Positions 43,072-55,288 of a stretch of DNA of 64,000 bases are shown one piece after another. Made by a program: the position numbers and the translations under genes. Every line of letters starts with the position of its first letter. The first letter of the stretch is position 1. Below the pieces are notes generated by a model. That model was not told the origin of the DNA and did not search any database. It was given only the letters and a program-made list of their open reading frames with translations. Origin of the DNA: Methylomonas aurea (GTDB lineage: Bacteria; Pseudomonadota; Gammaproteobacteria; Methylococcales; Methylomonadaceae); the NCBI RefSeq assembly GCF_024505045.1, contig NZ_JANIBM010000001.1, positions 1 to 64,000 of the forward strand, in the 5' to 3' direction.

Positions 43072-45903
43072 ATGACCATCGATTATAAACAGACTCTGAA
43101 CCTGCCCAAGACCGAATTTGCGATGAAGGCCAATCTGGCCCAGCGCGAACCGGAGATGTTGAAACAGTGGAACGAAAACCAACTATATCAAAAGATTCGC
43201 GAGGTTTGCGCCGGCCGGCCCAAATTCGTCCTGCACGACGGCCCGCCGTATGCGAACGGCGCGATTCATATCGGCCATGCCGTCAATAAAGTCCTGAAAG
43301 ACATCATCGTCAAATCGAAAACCCTGGCCGGTTTCGATGCACCCTACGTGCCGGGCTGGGACTGCCACGGCTTGCCGATCGAATTGATGGTGGAAAAGTC
43401 GGTCGGCAAGGCCGGCGTCAAGGTCTCGCCGGCCGAATTCCGCAAGGAATGCCGCGCCTACGCCAAGAAACAGGTCGGCATTCAAAAAGAAGAATTCATC
43501 CGTCTCGGCGTGTTGGGCGATTGGGACAATCCCTATTTGACGATGGATTTTGCGTTCGAAGCCGACATCGTCCGCGCCCTGGGCCGCATCGCCGCCAAGG
43601 GCCATCTCAGCAAGGGCTTTAAGCCGGTACATTGGTGTACCGATTGCGGCTCGGCACTCGCGGAAGCCGAAGTCGAATACGAAGACAAGCATTCGCCGGC
43701 GATCGACGTGCGCTTTGCCGTCGTCGACGAGCATGCCTTTATGGAAAAGTGCCATCATGCCGGCGACCGCGAAGGCAAAGGCCCGCTGTCGGTCATGATC
43801 TGGACCACCACGCCCTGGACTTTGCCGGCCAACCAAGCGGTGGCATTGAATCCGGAACTGGAATATGCGGTGGTGCAATGCGAAATCGACGGCCAGACCG
43901 AACGCCTGCTGCTGGCTGAAGCATTATTAAAAGATGCGGTATTACGTTACGGCATCGGCGAGCACCATATCGTCGGCTATTGCAGGGGCAACGCGCTGGA
44001 AGGACTCCTGTTGCAACATCCGTTTTACGACCGCCAGGTACCGATCATCCTCGGCGACCATGTTACCACCGACGCCGGTACCGGCGCCGTGCATACCGCT
44101 CCCGGCCACGGCCAGGAAGACTATGTAGTGGGGATGAAATACGACCTGCCGGTCGACAACCCGGTCGGCAGCAATGGCGTGTTCCTGCCCGGCACCGAAT
44201 TATTCGCCGGTCTGCACGTATTCAGCGCCAACGACAAGGTACTGGACGTATTGCGCGAGCGCGGCAAATTGCTGCACCACCACGCCTTGCTGCACAGTTA
44301 TCCGCATTGCTGGCGCCACAAAACCCCGATCATTTTCCGCGCCACGCCGCAGTGGTTTATTTCGATGGAAAAAAACGGTTTGCGTGACACCGCCTTGAAT
44401 GAAGTCAAACGCGTCGACTGGGTGCCGGATTGGGGCCAGGCGCGGATCGAGGCGATGATTTCCAACCGCCCGGACTGGTGCATCTCGCGCCAGCGCACCT
44501 GGGGTGTGCCGATCGCGTTTTTCGTACACAAGGAAAGCGGCGAACTGCATCCGCGCAGCGCCGAATTGATCGAGCAAGTGGCGCAACGCATCGAACAACA
44601 AGGCATAGACGCCTGGTTCGAGCTGGATGCGGCCGAATTGCTGGGTAGCGATGCCGAGCACTACGAGAAAGTCGCCGATACGCTGGACGTTTGGTTCGAC
44701 TCAGGCGTGACTCATGCCGCCGTGCTGGAGCGGCGCGAGCAACTGCGCTTCCCGGCCGATTTGTATCTGGAAGGTTCCGACCAGCATCGCGGATGGTTCC
44801 AGTCGTCGTTGATGGCCTCGGTGGCGATGAACGACGTCGCGCCTTATAAGGAAGTGTTGACCCACGGCTTCACCGTCGATGCCGAAGGCAAGAAAATGTC
44901 CAAATCCAAAGGCAACGTGGTACTGCCGCAGACGGTGATGAAATCGCTGGGTGCAGACGTGTTGCGGCTGTGGGTGGCCAGCACCGACTATCGCTACGAA
45001 ATGTCGGTATCCGACGAAATTTTGAAACGCACCTCCGACGCCTACCGCCGTCTGCGCAATACCGCGCGCTTTTTGTTGGCGAATCTGGACGGCTTCGATC
45101 CAGCGCAACATTTGGTCGGCAAGCACAACCTGCTGGCTTTGGACCGTTGGGTGGTCGATAAGGCCTGGCAGTTGCAGGAAGAAATCAAGACTGCCTACGA
45201 CGAGTACCAATTCCAGGTGATTTACCAAAAAGTGCTGAATTTCTGCAGCATCGACTTGGGCGGCTTTTACCTGGACATCGTCAAGGACCGCCAATACACC
45301 GCCAAGGAAGATTGCCTGGCGCGCCGCTCCGGCCAGACCGCGATGTACCATGTCGTCGAAGCGCTGGTGCGCTGGCTGGCTCCGATCACCAGCTATACCG
45401 CCGACGAAATCTGGCAATTCATTCCCGGAAATCGTAGCGAGTCGGTATTCCTGGAAACCTGGTACCAAGGCCTGTTCCCGCTGGAGTCCGACGCCGAGAT
45501 CAACCGCGACACCTGGGACAAAGTCATGGCGGTACGGGCCGCGGTGTCGAAGGAGTTGGAAGCCTTGCGTAAAGACGGCGCGATCGGCGCGTCGTTGAAT
45601 GCCGAAGTCGATTTATATTGCGACGAAGTTTACGCCGCCGAATTGAACAAACTGGGCAAAGAGCTGCATTTTGTGTTCATCACTTCCAACGCCGGGGTGT
45701 CCGATATGCAATTCTGCCCGGAAGATGCGGTTACGACCGATTTGGATGGCGTGAAGCTTAAAGTTCGAGTGTCGGAACATGCCAAATGCGTGCGTTGCTG
45801 GCACCAGCGCTACGACATCGGCGAGCAGCCGGAGCATCCGGAGTTGTGCGGCCGTTGCGTCGAAAATGTGGCCGGCGCCGGCGAGAGCCGTTTGTATGCT
45901 TAA
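43072..45903 (+). CDS. ileS: Isoleucyl-tRNA synthetase
   Basis: A 943-residue class I aminoacyl-tRNA synthetase. The HIGH motif is in [19 protein letters not shown] (about residues 58-76), KMSKS in [12 protein letters not shown] (about 605-616), and the C-terminal zinc site in CVRCWHQR and CGRCVENV. The CP1 editing domain (about 200-400) is intact, with the [13 protein letters not shown] block. The ATG at 43072 gives the usual start [18 protein letters not shown]. Its last eight bases overlap lspA, the common ileS-lspA operon arrangement. Confidence 0.97.
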   Translation: MTIDYKQTLNLPKTEFAMKANLAQREPEMLKQWNENQLYQKIREVCAGRPKFVLHDGPPYANGAIHIGHAVNKVLKDIIVKSKTLAGFDAPYVPGWDCHGLPIELMVEKSVGKAGVKVSPAEFRKECRAYAKKQVGIQKEEFIRLGVLGDWDNPYLTMDFAFEADIVRALGRIAAKGHLSKGFKPVHWCTDCGSALAEAEVEYEDKHSPAIDVRFAVVDEHAFMEKCHHAGDREGKGPLSVMIWTTTPWTLPANQAVALNPELEYAVVQCEIDGQTERLLLAEALLKDAVLRYGIGEHHIVGYCRGNALEGLLLQHPFYDRQVPIILGDHVTTDAGTGAVHTAPGHGQEDYVVGMKYDLPVDNPVGSNGVFLPGTELFAGLHVFSANDKVLDVLRERGKLLHHHALLHSYPHCWRHKTPIIFRATPQWFISMEKNGLRDTALNEVKRVDWVPDWGQARIEAMISNRPDWCISRQRTWGVPIAFFVHKESGELHPRSAELIEQVAQRIEQQGIDAWFELDAAELLGSDAEHYEKVADTLDVWFDSGVTHAAVLERREQLRFPADLYLEGSDQHRGWFQSSLMASVAMNDVAPYKEVLTHGFTVDAEGKKMSKSKGNVVLPQTVMKSLGADVLRLWVASTDYRYEMSVSDEILKRTSDAYRRLRNTARFLLANLDGFDPAQHLVGKHNLLALDRWVVDKAWQLQEEIKTAYDEYQFQVIYQKVLNFCSIDLGGFYLDIVKDRQYTAKEDCLARRSGQTAMYHVVEALVRWLAPITSYTADEIWQFIPGNRSESVFLETWYQGLFPLESDAEINRDTWDKVMAVRAAVSKELEALRKDGAIGASLNAEVDLYCDEVYAAELNKLGKELHFVFITSNAGVSDMQFCPEDAVTTDLDGVKLKVRVSEHAKCVRCWHQRYDIGEQPEHPELCGRCVENVAGAGESRLYA

Positions 45904-46375
45904 GTGGTTATGGCTGTCCGCGCTGGTGTTGGTATTGGACCAAGCCAGCAAACTCGCGGTCGACGCGACGATGCAACTTTACCAGTCTATCCCGCTACTG
46001 CCGTATTTCAATCTGACTTACGCCCATAACACCGGTGCCGCCTTCAGCTTTCTGGCCAACGCCGGCGGCTGGCAGCGTTGGTTGTTTGCCGGGCTGGCGG
46101 TGGTGATGAGCGGCATCATCGGCGTCTGGTTGTACCGACTGAAACCGCATGAAACCCTGATGGCCTGGGCCTTGTCGCTGGTGTTGGGCGGCGCGATCGG
46201 CAATCTGATCGACCGGGTGGCCTACGGCTACGTGATCGATTTTCTCGACGTTTATTACCAAAACTGGCATTGGCCGGCGTTCAATATCGCCGATTCGGCG
46301 ATTTGCATCGGCGTCGGCCTGATGTTGCTGGAAAGCTTCGGCGTCGGCCGCAGTAGCGGCGATACGCCGGCATAA
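45896..46375 (+). CDS. lspA: Lipoprotein signal peptidase (signal peptidase II)
   Basis: A 159-residue inner-membrane aspartyl protease with four helices. It has the family motifs [10 protein letters not shown] (residues 13-22), [38 protein letters not shown] (catalytic Asp) and [11 protein letters not shown] (second catalytic Asp). It cleaves prolipoprotein signal peptides. Several lipoproteins in this window are substrates by type. The start overlaps the end of ileS by eight bases. Confidence 0.97.
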   Translation: MLKWLWLSALVLVLDQASKLAVDATMQLYQSIPLLPYFNLTYAHNTGAAFSFLANAGGWQRWLFAGLAVVMSGIIGVWLYRLKPHETLMAWALSLVLGGAIGNLIDRVAYGYVIDFLDVYYQNWHWPAFNIADSAICIGVGLMLLESFGVGRSSGDTPA

Positions 46376-46536
46376 TCCGCAACAGTTCCATCGGCGCCGC
46401 CCGGCAATGCGGCGGCGCGCCCTCCTGCCGCATCCGCTGCCCCTGAGTCGGCGTCTGCGCCCGACTCAACCTCCGAAGTCCTGAAAAGTCCGTTCCCAGC
46501 CATTATCATGTCGCTTTTGCCGCGAGGAAACACAGT

Positions 46537-47010
46537 ATGGCGCTCGAAGTGGAACACAAATTTTTATTGGCTAACGATGCCTGGCGTGACGAAGTCGAGG
46601 ATTCGGTCTTATACAAACAAGGCTATCTGAGCGGTAGTCCGCTCAGTTCGATCCGGGTACGGATTTCCGACAGCCAGGCCTGGTTGAATATAAAAAGCGC
46701 GACGATCGGCAGCCATCGACTGGAATTCGAATACGAGATTCCGTTGGCCGATGCCGAGCAATTGCTGGCCGAACTTTGCCATAAACCGGTAATCGAAAAA
46801 GTCCGCCATTTCGTGCGCCGCGAACCGCATCTATGGGAGATCGACGAATTCCTCGGCGACAACCAAGGCTTGATCGTGGCCGAGATCGAGTTGTCGCAAA
46901 TTGGCGAATCTTTCGCAAAACCGGCCTGGCTGGGGCAAGAAGTCACCGATGATTTGCGCTATTACAACAATAACTTGGCAAAAAATCCTTTCAAGGATTG
47001 GGATAAATAA
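46537..47010 (+). CDS. CYTH-domain triphosphatase-like protein
   Basis: A 157-residue protein formed by one CYTH domain. It starts with the hallmark EVEHKFLL (residues 4-11, ExExK motif) and has the paired RVRISDSQAWLNIKS and EIDEFLGDNQGLIVAEIEL that line the tunnel fold. Bacterial single-domain members hydrolyse inorganic triphosphate or act on adenylate derivatives. A GAGG ribosome site lies before the ATG. The CHAD domain often found with it is absent. Confidence 0.88.
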   Translation: MALEVEHKFLLANDAWRDEVEDSVLYKQGYLSGSPLSSIRVRISDSQAWLNIKSATIGSHRLEFEYEIPLADAEQLLAELCHKPVIEKVRHFVRREPHLWEIDEFLGDNQGLIVAEIELSQIGESFAKPAWLGQEVTDDLRYYNNNLAKNPFKDWDK

Positions 47011-47046
47011 CAATAATTTACGAGAAGTATTGAAAAGCGGAGTGCA

Positions 47047-47760
47047 ATGCTCTATATTTTCTGTATGAGTAGAGCCACTGTTGTTGTTTTTTTGATACTT
47101 TTCTCGGCACGGAGTTTCGCTTCGGAGCTGGCCGCGGCTATCGATAGCCTGGAAAGCGAATGGGCCCAGGTTTATTACCAAAGCGACGAGAGCCTGCAGC
47201 GGAAGGCCTATCCGGGCTTGATCGACAAGGCCGCCGAGTTGGGCAAGCGTTTCCCGCGTGCGGCCGAACCGAAAATCTGGCAGGCAACCATCATTGCCAC
47301 CAATGCCGCGTTTCAGTCCTCGCTGGAAGCGCTGTCCAGCCTAAAGACGGCCAAAGGCTTGCTCGAACAAGCCATCGCCTTGCAGCCGGACGCCCTGGAG
47401 GGAGCCGCGTACGTGACGCTGGGAACCTTGTATTACATGGCGCCCGGTTGGCCGATTTCTTTCGGCGATAACCGATTGGCCGAGCAAATGCTGCAAACCA
47501 GCCTGAAAATCAACCCGGACGGCATCGACGCCAATTACTTTTACGCCGATTATTTGTTGCAGCAAGACCGTAGCGCCGAAGCCGAAGAGTATTTGCGCAA
47601 AGCGGCGCAGGCGCCGTTACGCAAAAACCAGCATTTTGCCGACAGCCAATTGCAAAACGAGGCCAAACTAGCCCTGGCCAGCACCCAGCAACGTAAGTCC
47701 AATACCGGCAAGAACAAGTTTCAAGCGATCTTTACTACCGCAACCTACAGCGCCGACTAA
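47047..47760 (+). CDS. Secreted TPR-like (TatT-type) protein
   Basis: A 237-residue protein with an N-terminal signal peptide (ending ARSFA) and helical repeats. AKGLLEQAIALQPDALEGAAYVTLGTLY and LAEQMLQTSLKINPDGIDANYFYADYLL are TPR-like hairpins. This resembles the TatT/TRAP-associated helical proteins. It is probably periplasmic and mediates protein-protein contacts. The ATG at 47047 has GGAG just before it. The neighbour 66 bases downstream is a membrane sensor, and a joint role is not evident. Confidence 0.7.
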   Translation: MLYIFCMSRATVVVFLILFSARSFASELAAAIDSLESEWAQVYYQSDESLQRKAYPGLIDKAAELGKRFPRAAEPKIWQATIIATNAAFQSSLEALSSLKTAKGLLEQAIALQPDALEGAAYVTLGTLYYMAPGWPISFGDNRLAEQMLQTSLKINPDGIDANYFYADYLLQQDRSAEAEEYLRKAAQAPLRKNQHFADSQLQNEAKLALASTQQRKSNTGKNKFQAIFTTATYSAD

Positions 47761-47825
47761 ATCCGGCTGGGGCATTTGATTTTTGGATGTAGAATAACCC
47801 TACTTTCGTTCCGGCGTGCTGCCCC

Positions 47826-50800
47826 ATGAGAAAAAGCTTTATTCGGCTGGCAACGGTTTTTGCCGTGTCGTTCAATGCCGTCGCCTTCGATGCCGGGCCA
47901 ACGCCGGAGCCGGTAGTGTTGCAATTGAAATGGTTTCACCAATTCCAATTCGCCGGTTACTACGCCGCCCTCGAACAAGGTTACTACGCCGAAGAAGGTC
48001 TGCAGGTCGAGATCCGCGAACGCGATCCTAAGCAGGATTTCGTCGACCAAGTCGTTTCCGGCCAGGCCGAATACGGGATCGGCGATTCCGGCCTGATAGT
48101 GCATTATGCCAACGGCAAGCCTATCGTGGCCTTGGCCGCCATCTTCCAGCACGACGCGTTGGCGTTGTTCAGCAAGCAATCTTCCGGCATTCTCAGCCCC
48201 TACGAAATGGCGGGCAAGCGCATCATGTTCGATCTTGCCGGCGAAAACAATGCCCAAGTCCGCGCCCTACTGGCCGAGGCCAATCTCGACGACAGCCGTT
48301 TTCAGAAGGTGGCGCAAAGCTTTTCCAACGACGACTTGATCCGCAACAAAGTCGACGTGATGGCCGGATACGTGACCGACCAGCCCTTCCTGCTACGGCA
48401 GAAAGGCGTCAAATTCAATCTGATTTCTCCGCAAAATTACGGCATCGATTTTTACGGCGACATCCTGTTTACCACCAACGCCGAGCAGGAAAACCATCCC
48501 GGACGCAGTGAGGCGTTTCGCCGCGCCAGTCTGAAGGGTTGGCAATATGCGCTGGAGCATCCCGAGGCGCTGATCGAGCTGATCCGCAGCAAATACCACA
48601 GCAAACTCAGCCGGGAACAATTGCGGTTCGAAGCTGAGGAGACCCGCAAGCGGATTCAGGCCGACACCATTCCGCTCGGCCAAATCGAGGCCGGCCGGTT
48701 GTACAGGGTCGCGGAAATTTACGCCGGCCTGAAACTGATCCGTGCGCTAAAACCCAGGGATTTGGACGGATTCATCCAGAGCGGCGGCCGCTTGAACGGT
48801 ATCCCGATAACCGAGGCCGAGCGGCAATGGCTGAAAGCCCATCCGACGATCCGGCTTGGCGTGGACCGGAACTTTATGCCTTACGAAAAGCTGGATGCCG
48901 AAGGCCACTACATCGGCGCGATTCCCGATTTTCTGAAACTGCTGGAAGCGCGATTGGGTGTCAAATTCGTCCCAGTGCCAAACAAATCCTGGCAGGAAGT
49001 GCTGGATATGGCCAAGCGCGGCGAACTGGACATGATCGGCGCTGCGGTAAAAACGCCGGACCGCGAACAATACTTGAATTTCACCGAGCCGGTGGTCTCG
49101 ATGCCGGCGGTCATTATCGGCAATAAATCCAGCACTTATATCAATTCTCTGCAAATGCTGGCCGGGCGGCGGGTGGCCGTGGAACAAGGCTATTTCGTAC
49201 ACGAACTGTTGCGCCGCGATTACCCTCAATTGCAGTTGGCGGTTACATTATCGGTACAGGATTGTTTGCGATTGCTGGCCGAAGGCAAAGTCGACGCTTA
49301 CGTCGGCGATGCGGCCTCCGCCAGTTACGCGATCAAACAGCTGGGTTTGTCGAATCTGCGTATCGTCGGCCAGACCGGTTATATCAGCGAGAGCCGGATA
49401 GCGGTGGCCAAAGCCCATCCCGAATTGCTGAGCATATTGGAAAAAGCATTGGCGGCGATAGACCCGGCCCAACGCGACGCGATTATCAACCGCTGGATGG
49501 GTTTGCAAGTCGACGCCGGTATCGACGTCAAAGCCTTGGCCAGGCCGGCGCTAGCCTTGCTGCTGGCCTTGGTGTTATGCGTTTACTGGGTTTACCGGTT
49601 ACGCCGCGAGATTCGGGCCCGCAAATCCAGCGAAGCCGATCTGGCGCGCTTGTACACCAACATGTCGTTGGGTTTTGCGCTGCACCAGGTGATCCGCGAC
49701 CCGGGCGGAAAAATCGTCGACTACCGTTATCTGGACATCAATCCGGCTTTCGAAAAAATGACCGGGCTTGGCCGGGAAAACTGGATCGGCAAGACCGTCA
49801 AACAAGTGTTGCCGCAGACCGAGGCGGCCTGGATCAGCAGTTTCGACGGCCTCGACACCAGCGGCGAACCGAAACATTTCGAAAACCATGTGGCGCAAAT
49901 CGACCGTTGGTATGCGATCGATAGCTACAAAGCCGGCCACGACCGTTTCGTCGTGCTGGTACAGGACATTACCGAACGCAAACAGACCGAACTGGCACTG
50001 AAGCAAAGCGAAGAGCGGTTCCGTATCAGCCAGATTTACGGCGGTATCGGCATCTGGGAGTCGGATTTGCAAACCAACCGCCAATTCTGGTCCGAGATCG
50101 TCACGTCCGAATTGGGTTTTCCAGCCAAAGACATCCTTACCTGGGCCGATTTTCTGGCCGTGGTTTGCCCGGAAGACCGGCATTTACTATTGGAGGCGAC
50201 GCGGCGCCATATCGAAACCGGCACCAAATACGAGGTTGAATACCGGATGCAAAGCACCAGCGGCGAGCGGCGCTGGATGCGCTCGGTAGGCCAGGCCGAG
50301 CGCGACGCGTCCGGCAAGCCGCTGCGGATGCGCGGCATCGTCCACGATATCAGCGAGCGCAAAAAAGCCGAAGAAAAACTGCGGCTGTCGGCGCGGGTCT
50401 TCTCCGACGCCCACGAAGGCATCATGATTACCGGCGTCGACGCGTTGATTATCGACGTCAATACCGCATTCAGCGAAATCACCGGCTACAGCCGCGACGA
50501 AGCGATCGGCCAGAATCCGCGGTTTCTCAAATCCGGCCGCCAGTCCAACGAGTTTTATGAACAGATGTGGCAAATCCTGAGCCAAAGCGGACATTGGCGC
50601 GGCGAAATCTGGAACCGGCGCAAAAGCGGCGAATTGTACGCCGAGCTGTTGACCATCTCGGCGCTGCGCGACGAATCCGGCGCCGTCATCAACTACATCG
50701 GCTTGTTTTCCGACATCACCGAAACCAAAAAGCAGCAACAGGAACTCGAGGTGCTGGCGCATTTCGATCCGCTGACCCAGTTGCCGAATCGGGCCTTGTT

Positions 50801-52451
50801 TGCCGACCGTTTCGCCCAGGCCATCGCCCACAGCAAGCGCGCCGAGTCGCTGTTGGCGCTGTGTTATCTGGATCTGGACGGCTTCAAACAGGTCAACGAC
50901 CATTTCGGCCACGAAACCGGCGACCAGTTATTGGTCGAAGTGGCCAAACGCATCAAGATGAATCTGCGCGAGGGCGACACGGTATGCCGGCTGGGCGGCG
51001 ACGAATTCGCGTTGCTGTTCGAGAATCTGCAGTCGATCCAGCAATGCGAAGACACGCTGAGCCGAATTCACCAGGCTTTGGCCGAGCCGTTCGAGTTAGC
51101 GGAACGCCATGTCCGCATCGCCGCCAGCAGCGGCGTGACGATTTACCCGCTGGACCGGGAAGACCCGGACATTCTGCTGCGCCACGCCGACCAGGCCATG
51201 TACCAGGCCAAGCTCGACGGCCGCAACCGCTTCAAACTGTACGAACATCTGGCACAACCCAGCAGCAGCTACAGCCAGCGCCCGAGCCGGCTGGAGCAAG
51301 CGTTGGCCGAAGTGGGCCAAGCCTTGGCGCAAAACCAGTTCCGCTTGTATTACCAACCCAAGGTCAATTTGAAATCGGGCGAGATCGTCGGCATGGAAGC
51401 GCTGATCCGCTGGCGCCACCCCGAGCGCGGCCTGTTGCCGCCGGCCGAATTCCTGCCGATCATCGAAAACACGCCACTGGAAATCGACGTCGCTAACTGG
51501 GTGTTGCGCCAGGCCTTTATCCAATTGCAAACTTGGCGGGATCAGGGGTTGAACCAGCAAGTCAGCGTCAATATTTCGCCGCGGCATTTGCAGTGGCCGG
51601 ATTTCATCAAGACCCTGGAAACGCTGCTGGCCGAGTTCCCGCAGCTGTCGTCCCGGCAACTGGAACTGGAAGTGCTGGAAAGCAGCGTGTTGGAGGATTT
51701 GATTTCGGTCGGCGAGGTGTTGAAGCAGTGCTACCACGAATTGGGCGTGCCGTGCGCGCTGGACGATTTCGGCACCGGTTACTCGTCGCTGGCCCATCTG
51801 CGCCACCTGACCATCAACACCGTCAAAATCGACCAAAGTTTCGTCCGCGACATGATCGACGATCCGGACGACATGGCCATCGTCGAGAGTGTGATCGCAC
51901 TCGCCAAAGCCTTCAAACGCGAGGCGGTGGCCGAGGGCGTCGAGGACCTGGAACATGGCGTGTTTCTGATCGATTTGGGCTGCTGTATCGCCCAGGGTTA
52001 CGGTATTGCCCGGCCGATGCCGGCCGACGCGGTGCCGGGCTGGGTCGCCAATTACCGCCATCCGCCGGCTTGGCGCCGCGAGGCCAAAACCGAGCGCAGC
52101 GCCTGGCACAGCCAGTTGGAATTACTGAAATTGCAACAGCAATACTGGCTGCGCCGCCTGGAGCAATGTCTGCACGGCGAGGACAAAACCCAACCGCGCT
52201 GGCCGGTCGCGACGGCGAAAAAGTCGCATCTGGGCCGCTGGCTGGAGCGGCAGAAAAGCGAACGCAGCGTCGACCGGCAATTATTGGAGCGGCTGGAACG
52301 CGCGCAGGAACAGCAACACCGGCTGGCGCAACTGATGTGGCGCAGCCGGCAAGAGGGCCGCGGCGCGGAAGCCGCCGAGCAGTTTAAAAAGCTACTGGAA
52401 GTGAATCTGGAGATCGTCCAATTACTGGAGCATTGCGAGTTATTGTTCTGA
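47826..52451 (+). CDS. Two-sensor PAS/GGDEF/EAL protein with degenerate CZB-like C-terminus
   Basis: A 1541-residue membrane signalling protein. After a signal peptide come an NMT1/THI5-type periplasmic binding domain (about 30-275, [21 protein letters not shown]), a second family-3 solute-binding domain (about 330-560), one transmembrane helix (about 575-595), three PAS domains, GGDEF ([11 protein letters not shown]) and EAL ([24 protein letters not shown]). Both catalytic motifs are intact, so it may make and break cyclic di-GMP. The C-terminal 115 residues align in spacing with the zinc-sensing CZB domain of DgcZ, but three of four ligands are replaced: Q1438, S1467 and Q1494; only H1498 is kept. 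The gene overlaps the convergent cobQ by 12 bases. Confidence 0.88.
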   Translation: MRKSFIRLATVFAVSFNAVAFDAGPTPEPVVLQLKWFHQFQFAGYYAALEQGYYAEEGLQVEIRERDPKQDFVDQVVSGQAEYGIGDSGLIVHYANGKPIVALAAIFQHDALALFSKQSSGILSPYEMAGKRIMFDLAGENNAQVRALLAEANLDDSRFQKVAQSFSNDDLIRNKVDVMAGYVTDQPFLLRQKGVKFNLISPQNYGIDFYGDILFTTNAEQENHPGRSEAFRRASLKGWQYALEHPEALIELIRSKYHSKLSREQLRFEAEETRKRIQADTIPLGQIEAGRLYRVAEIYAGLKLIRALKPRDLDGFIQSGGRLNGIPITEAERQWLKAHPTIRLGVDRNFMPYEKLDAEGHYIGAIPDFLKLLEARLGVKFVPVPNKSWQEVLDMAKRGELDMIGAAVKTPDREQYLNFTEPVVSMPAVIIGNKSSTYINSLQMLAGRRVAVEQGYFVHELLRRDYPQLQLAVTLSVQDCLRLLAEGKVDAYVGDAASASYAIKQLGLSNLRIVGQTGYISESRIAVAKAHPELLSILEKALAAIDPAQRDAIINRWMGLQVDAGIDVKALARPALALLLALVLCVYWVYRLRREIRARKSSEADLARLYTNMSLGFALHQVIRDPGGKIVDYRYLDINPAFEKMTGLGRENWIGKTVKQVLPQTEAAWISSFDGLDTSGEPKHFENHVAQIDRWYAIDSYKAGHDRFVVLVQDITERKQTELALKQSEERFRISQIYGGIGIWESDLQTNRQFWSEIVTSELGFPAKDILTWADFLAVVCPEDRHLLLEATRRHIETGTKYEVEYRMQSTSGERRWMRSVGQAERDASGKPLRMRGIVHDISERKKAEEKLRLSARVFSDAHEGIMITGVDALIIDVNTAFSEITGYSRDEAIGQNPRFLKSGRQSNEFYEQMWQILSQSGHWRGEIWNRRKSGELYAELLTISALRDESGAVINYIGLFSDITETKKQQQELEVLAHFDPLTQLPNRALFADRFAQAIAHSKRAESLLALCYLDLDGFKQVNDHFGHETGDQLLVEVAKRIKMNLREGDTVCRLGGDEFALLFENLQSIQQCEDTLSRIHQALAEPFELAERHVRIAASSGVTIYPLDREDPDILLRHADQAMYQAKLDGRNRFKLYEHLAQPSSSYSQRPSRLEQALAEVGQALAQNQFRLYYQPKVNLKSGEIVGMEALIRWRHPERGLLPPAEFLPIIENTPLEIDVANWVLRQAFIQLQTWRDQGLNQQVSVNISPRHLQWPDFIKTLETLLAEFPQLSSRQLELEVLESSVLEDLISVGEVLKQCYHELGVPCALDDFGTGYSSLAHLRHLTINTVKIDQSFVRDMIDDPDDMAIVESVIALAKAFKREAVAEGVEDLEHGVFLIDLGCCIAQGYGIARPMPADAVPGWVANYRHPPAWRREAKTERSAWHSQLELLKLQQQYWLRRLEQCLHGEDKTQPRWPVATAKKSHLGRWLERQKSERSVDRQLLERLERAQEQQHRLAQLMWRSRQEGRGAEAAEQFKKLLEVNLEIVQLLEHCELLF

Positions 52452-53921
52452 GCGGAACCGGCGGACGCCGGCTTCCAGCTTGGCGAAATCGCAGTGCTCG
52501 GCCAGGCAGTCGGCCAAACGCTCAATGCCGGCCTCGCGCAGCGCATTGAAGTCGACGGCTTGGTTGGCGCTGTAACCAGCCCAGGCCAACAGCGCGTCGC
52601 AGGCTTCCGGCAGATCGAACAAACCGTGCAGATAGCTGCCGGCGACTTGGCCGTCGGCGGCAATCGCGCCGTCCGGGCCGTCAGCCAACTCGAACAACGG
52701 GCGGGACAAGGCCGGGCCGCTGCTGATACCGAGATGGATTTCGTAGCCGGCCACGGCTGTGTTCCGGCCGAAAAAACGCCCGGAGGTGCGTTTCAGGCAT
52801 TTTTCCGCTAGCAACTCGGTCGCCATATCCAGCAATCCCAACCCCTCGGCTTGGCCGGGGGTGCCTTCCAGACCAAGCGGATCGGCTATCGTTTGGCCCA
52901 GCATCTGGAAACCGCCGCAAATGCCCAGCAACTTGCCGCCGTAGCGCAAATGCCGGCGAATGAAGCCATCCCAGCCGCGCTCGCGCAATTGCGCCAGATC
53001 GCTACGCACCGCTTTGCTGCCCGGCAGCACGACCAAGTCTGCGCCGTCGACCTGGTCCGGCCGCTTGGCAAAGCTGACTTTGACGCCGGGATGCAATTGC
53101 AGCGGGTCGAAGTCGGTATGGTTGCTGAAACTGGGCAGGTGCGGCACGACGACATGAAAACCGCCGGCGCCGGCTGCGCCATGGCGGGTGGACAGCGCAT
53201 CCTCCGCCTCGAGGTACAAGTCGTGCAGATAAGGCAACACGGCCAGCACCGGCTTGCCGGTTTTGGTTTCCAGCCAGTCCAGGCCGGGCTGCAACAAACC
53301 GATGTCGCCGCGGAAGCGGTTGATGACGAATCCCACTACCCGCCGCCGCTCGCTGTCTGACAGCAATTCCAGCGTACCGACCAGATGGGCGAACACGCCG
53401 CCGCGGTCGATATCGGCGATCAAAATCACCGGACAATCCACCGCTTCGGCGAAGCCCATGTTGGCGATATCGCCGGCGCGCAAATTGATTTCTGCCGGGC
53501 TGCCGGCGCCTTCGACGATGATCATCGCGTATTGCTCGGTCAGGCGCCGCCACGACTCCAGCACGGCTTGTTTCGCAACTTTTTTATAGTCGTGGTACTG
53601 AGCCGCAGACTGGTTTTGCAATACTTTGCCGTGGATGATGACTTGCGCCGTGGTATCGGAATTGGGCTTCAGCAATATCGGATTCATATCGCTATGCGGC
53701 GGCAAGCCGCAGGCGGCGGCCTGTGCCGCCTGGGCCCGGCCGATCTCGCCGCCGTCTATGGTCACGGCACTGTTCAAGGCCATGTTTTGCGGTTTGAATG
53801 GCGCTACGCTGACGCCCCGGCGCCGGTAGTGACGGCATAAGGCCGTGACCAGCGTACTTTTGCCGGCATCGGAGGTGGTGCCCTGCACCATCAAGGCCGG
53901 AAACGGCGAGTTAGCTTGCAT
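52440..53921 (-). CDS. cobQ: Cobyric acid synthase
   Basis: A 493-residue glutamine-dependent amidotransferase. Its P-loop-like [20 protein letters not shown] (residues 11-30) binds ATP. The C-terminal glutaminase part has the nucleophile in [13 protein letters not shown] (about residue 335) and a late His in GSYLHGLFD. It amidates adenosylcobyrinic acid a,c-diamide four times in corrinoid synthesis. The ATG at 53921 gives the usual start and overlaps bluB by 11 bases. It lies at the 3' end of the minus-strand cob genes. No ring-synthesis genes are in the window. Confidence 0.95.
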   Translation of the reverse strand: MQANSPFPALMVQGTTSDAGKSTLVTALCRHYRRRGVSVAPFKPQNMALNSAVTIDGGEIGRAQAAQAAACGLPPHSDMNPILLKPNSDTTAQVIIHGKVLQNQSAAQYHDYKKVAKQAVLESWRRLTEQYAMIIVEGAGSPAEINLRAGDIANMGFAEAVDCPVILIADIDRGGVFAHLVGTLELLSDSERRRVVGFVINRFRGDIGLLQPGLDWLETKTGKPVLAVLPYLHDLYLEAEDALSTRHGAAGAGGFHVVVPHLPSFSNHTDFDPLQLHPGVKVSFAKRPDQVDGADLVVLPGSKAVRSDLAQLRERGWDGFIRRHLRYGGKLLGICGGFQMLGQTIADPLGLEGTPGQAEGLGLLDMATELLAEKCLKRTSGRFFGRNTAVAGYEIHLGISSGPALSRPLFELADGPDGAIAADGQVAGSYLHGLFDLPEACDALLAWAGYSANQAVDFNALREAGIERLADCLAEHCDFAKLEAGVRRFRSEQ

Positions 53922-54567
53922 CGGGCCAGCTATTTTCGTAAACGAATGCCGACAACGGCTGCGGCGCGGCCCAATTCTGCAATTCCAGCATCGGCTTCGG
54001 GTAAAACTCGGCGACATGGCCCAGACACAGAATCGCAATCGGCCGGCTGCCGGCCGGCATGTGCAATAACGTTGCCAGCGCCTGCGGCTCGAACAACGAT
54101 ACCCAGCCCAAGCCCAAGCCTTCGGCGCGGGCCGCCAGCCACAGGTTCTGGATCGCGCAGGCCGCCGAAGCCAGATCCATTTCCGGCAGCGTGCGCCGCC
54201 CGAAGATGTGGCGTTCGCGCCGGTCCGGCAGCGCGACAACCAACAGCTCGCCGCAATCGAGGATGCCTTCCACTTTCAGTTTCATGAATTCGTCGTGGCG
54301 TTCGGCTAACGCCTCAGCGGTGGCGCGGCGTTCGGCTTCAACCAGTTCATGGATTTGCCGGCGCAGTTCGCGGTCGCTGATGCGCAAAAACCGCCAGGGT
54401 TGCATTAGGCCGACGCTGCCGGCCTGATGCGCGGCTTGCAGCAAGCGCGCCAGGATTTGCGGATCGACCGGAAGATCCAGGAAATGGCGCATGTCGCGGC
54501 GTTCGGCGATAGCGCGGTAAACGCCGTTCAATTCCGGCTCGGAAAAGCGATAAGGCGACTGCGTCAT
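53911..54567 (-). CDS. bluB: 5,6-dimethylbenzimidazole synthase
   Basis: A 218-residue nitroreductase-fold enzyme. The start [20 protein letters not shown] (about 20-39), [11 protein letters not shown], and [13 protein letters not shown] are BluB features. BluB breaks down reduced FMN with oxygen to give dimethylbenzimidazole, the lower ligand of B12, so the organism can make true cobalamin aerobically. It overlaps cobQ by 11 bases and cobS by four, indicating tight coupling. Confidence 0.93.
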   Translation of the reverse strand: MTQSPYRFSEPELNGVYRAIAERRDMRHFLDLPVDPQILARLLQAAHQAGSVGLMQPWRFLRISDRELRRQIHELVEAERRATAEALAERHDEFMKLKVEGILDCGELLVVALPDRRERHIFGRRTLPEMDLASAACAIQNLWLAARAEGLGLGWVSLFEPQALATLLHMPAGSRPIAILCLGHVAEFYPKPMLELQNWAAPQPLSAFVYENSWPDAS

Positions 54568-55286
54568 CGGAATGCGGCAGCGGCAATCACTGCGGTTTCG
54601 ACCAACTCCACCGCCGCACCGTAGACGTCGCCGGTGCAGCCGCCCAAGCGGGCGATGGCGGCCCGGCGCAGCCAAAACAGCAGCAGGCCCGCGGCCAATA
54701 GCGCCGGCCAGCCCAGAATCATCAAACCCAATACTGCGCTCGTCGCGATCGGCCAGCGCGCCGCGTCCGCCGGAAACTGTTCCAGCAGTTTAGCTGCCAA
54801 GCCGTGAGGATTGACGTAGGCAGTGTTGCACATCAACAGCAAAATCGCCGCCCGGCCCAATACCGGCGCCAACACCAGCGCCGCATAGCACTGTTCGTCC
54901 AGCAGCGCGTCGATCGCCGCGAATTTCAGCAGCAACACCAGTAGCAAGACGCACACCGCAATCGGGCCGGAGCTGGGGTCTTTCATAATCCGCAAGCTGC
55001 GCTCGCGGTCGCCGTAGCCGCCGACCCAAGCATCGGCGCAATCGGCCAAACCGTCCAGATGCAGGCCGCCGGTCAGCAACACCCAGGCGGCCAGCACCAG
55101 AGCGGCGCTCGCCAAGTGCGGACCGCCGGCCAATAGCGCCGCCAACAGAACCAGCAGCAAGCCCAGCAGCAGGCCGACCACCGGATAATACAGTGCGGAT
55201 TGGCCCAGCCGGCGCGGGTCGGCCGGACCGGTGTCCGCGACCGGAATGCGGGTTAAGAACTGTAACGCCAGCCAGAATGCCTGCAC
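54564..55286 (-). CDS. cobS: Adenosylcobinamide-GDP ribazoletransferase
   Basis: A 240-residue integral membrane enzyme with about six helices. The motif TGGLHLDGLADCADA (about 72-86) contains the acidic metal-binding residues, and MKDPSSGP (about 101-108) follows. CobS joins GDP-cobinamide to alpha-ribazole in the last-but-one step of B12 synthesis. It starts two bases before the TM2-domain gene ends upstream, and it overlaps bluB by four bases. Confidence 0.95.
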   Translation of the reverse strand: MQAFWLALQFLTRIPVADTGPADPRRLGQSALYYPVVGLLLGLLLVLLAALLAGGPHLASAALVLAAWVLLTGGLHLDGLADCADAWVGGYGDRERSLRIMKDPSSGPIAVCVLLLVLLLKFAAIDALLDEQCYAALVLAPVLGRAAILLLMCNTAYVNPHGLAAKLLEQFPADAARWPIATSAVLGLMILGWPALLAAGLLLFWLRRAAIARLGGCTGDVYGAAVELVETAVIAAAAFR

Positions 55287-55288
55287 GG

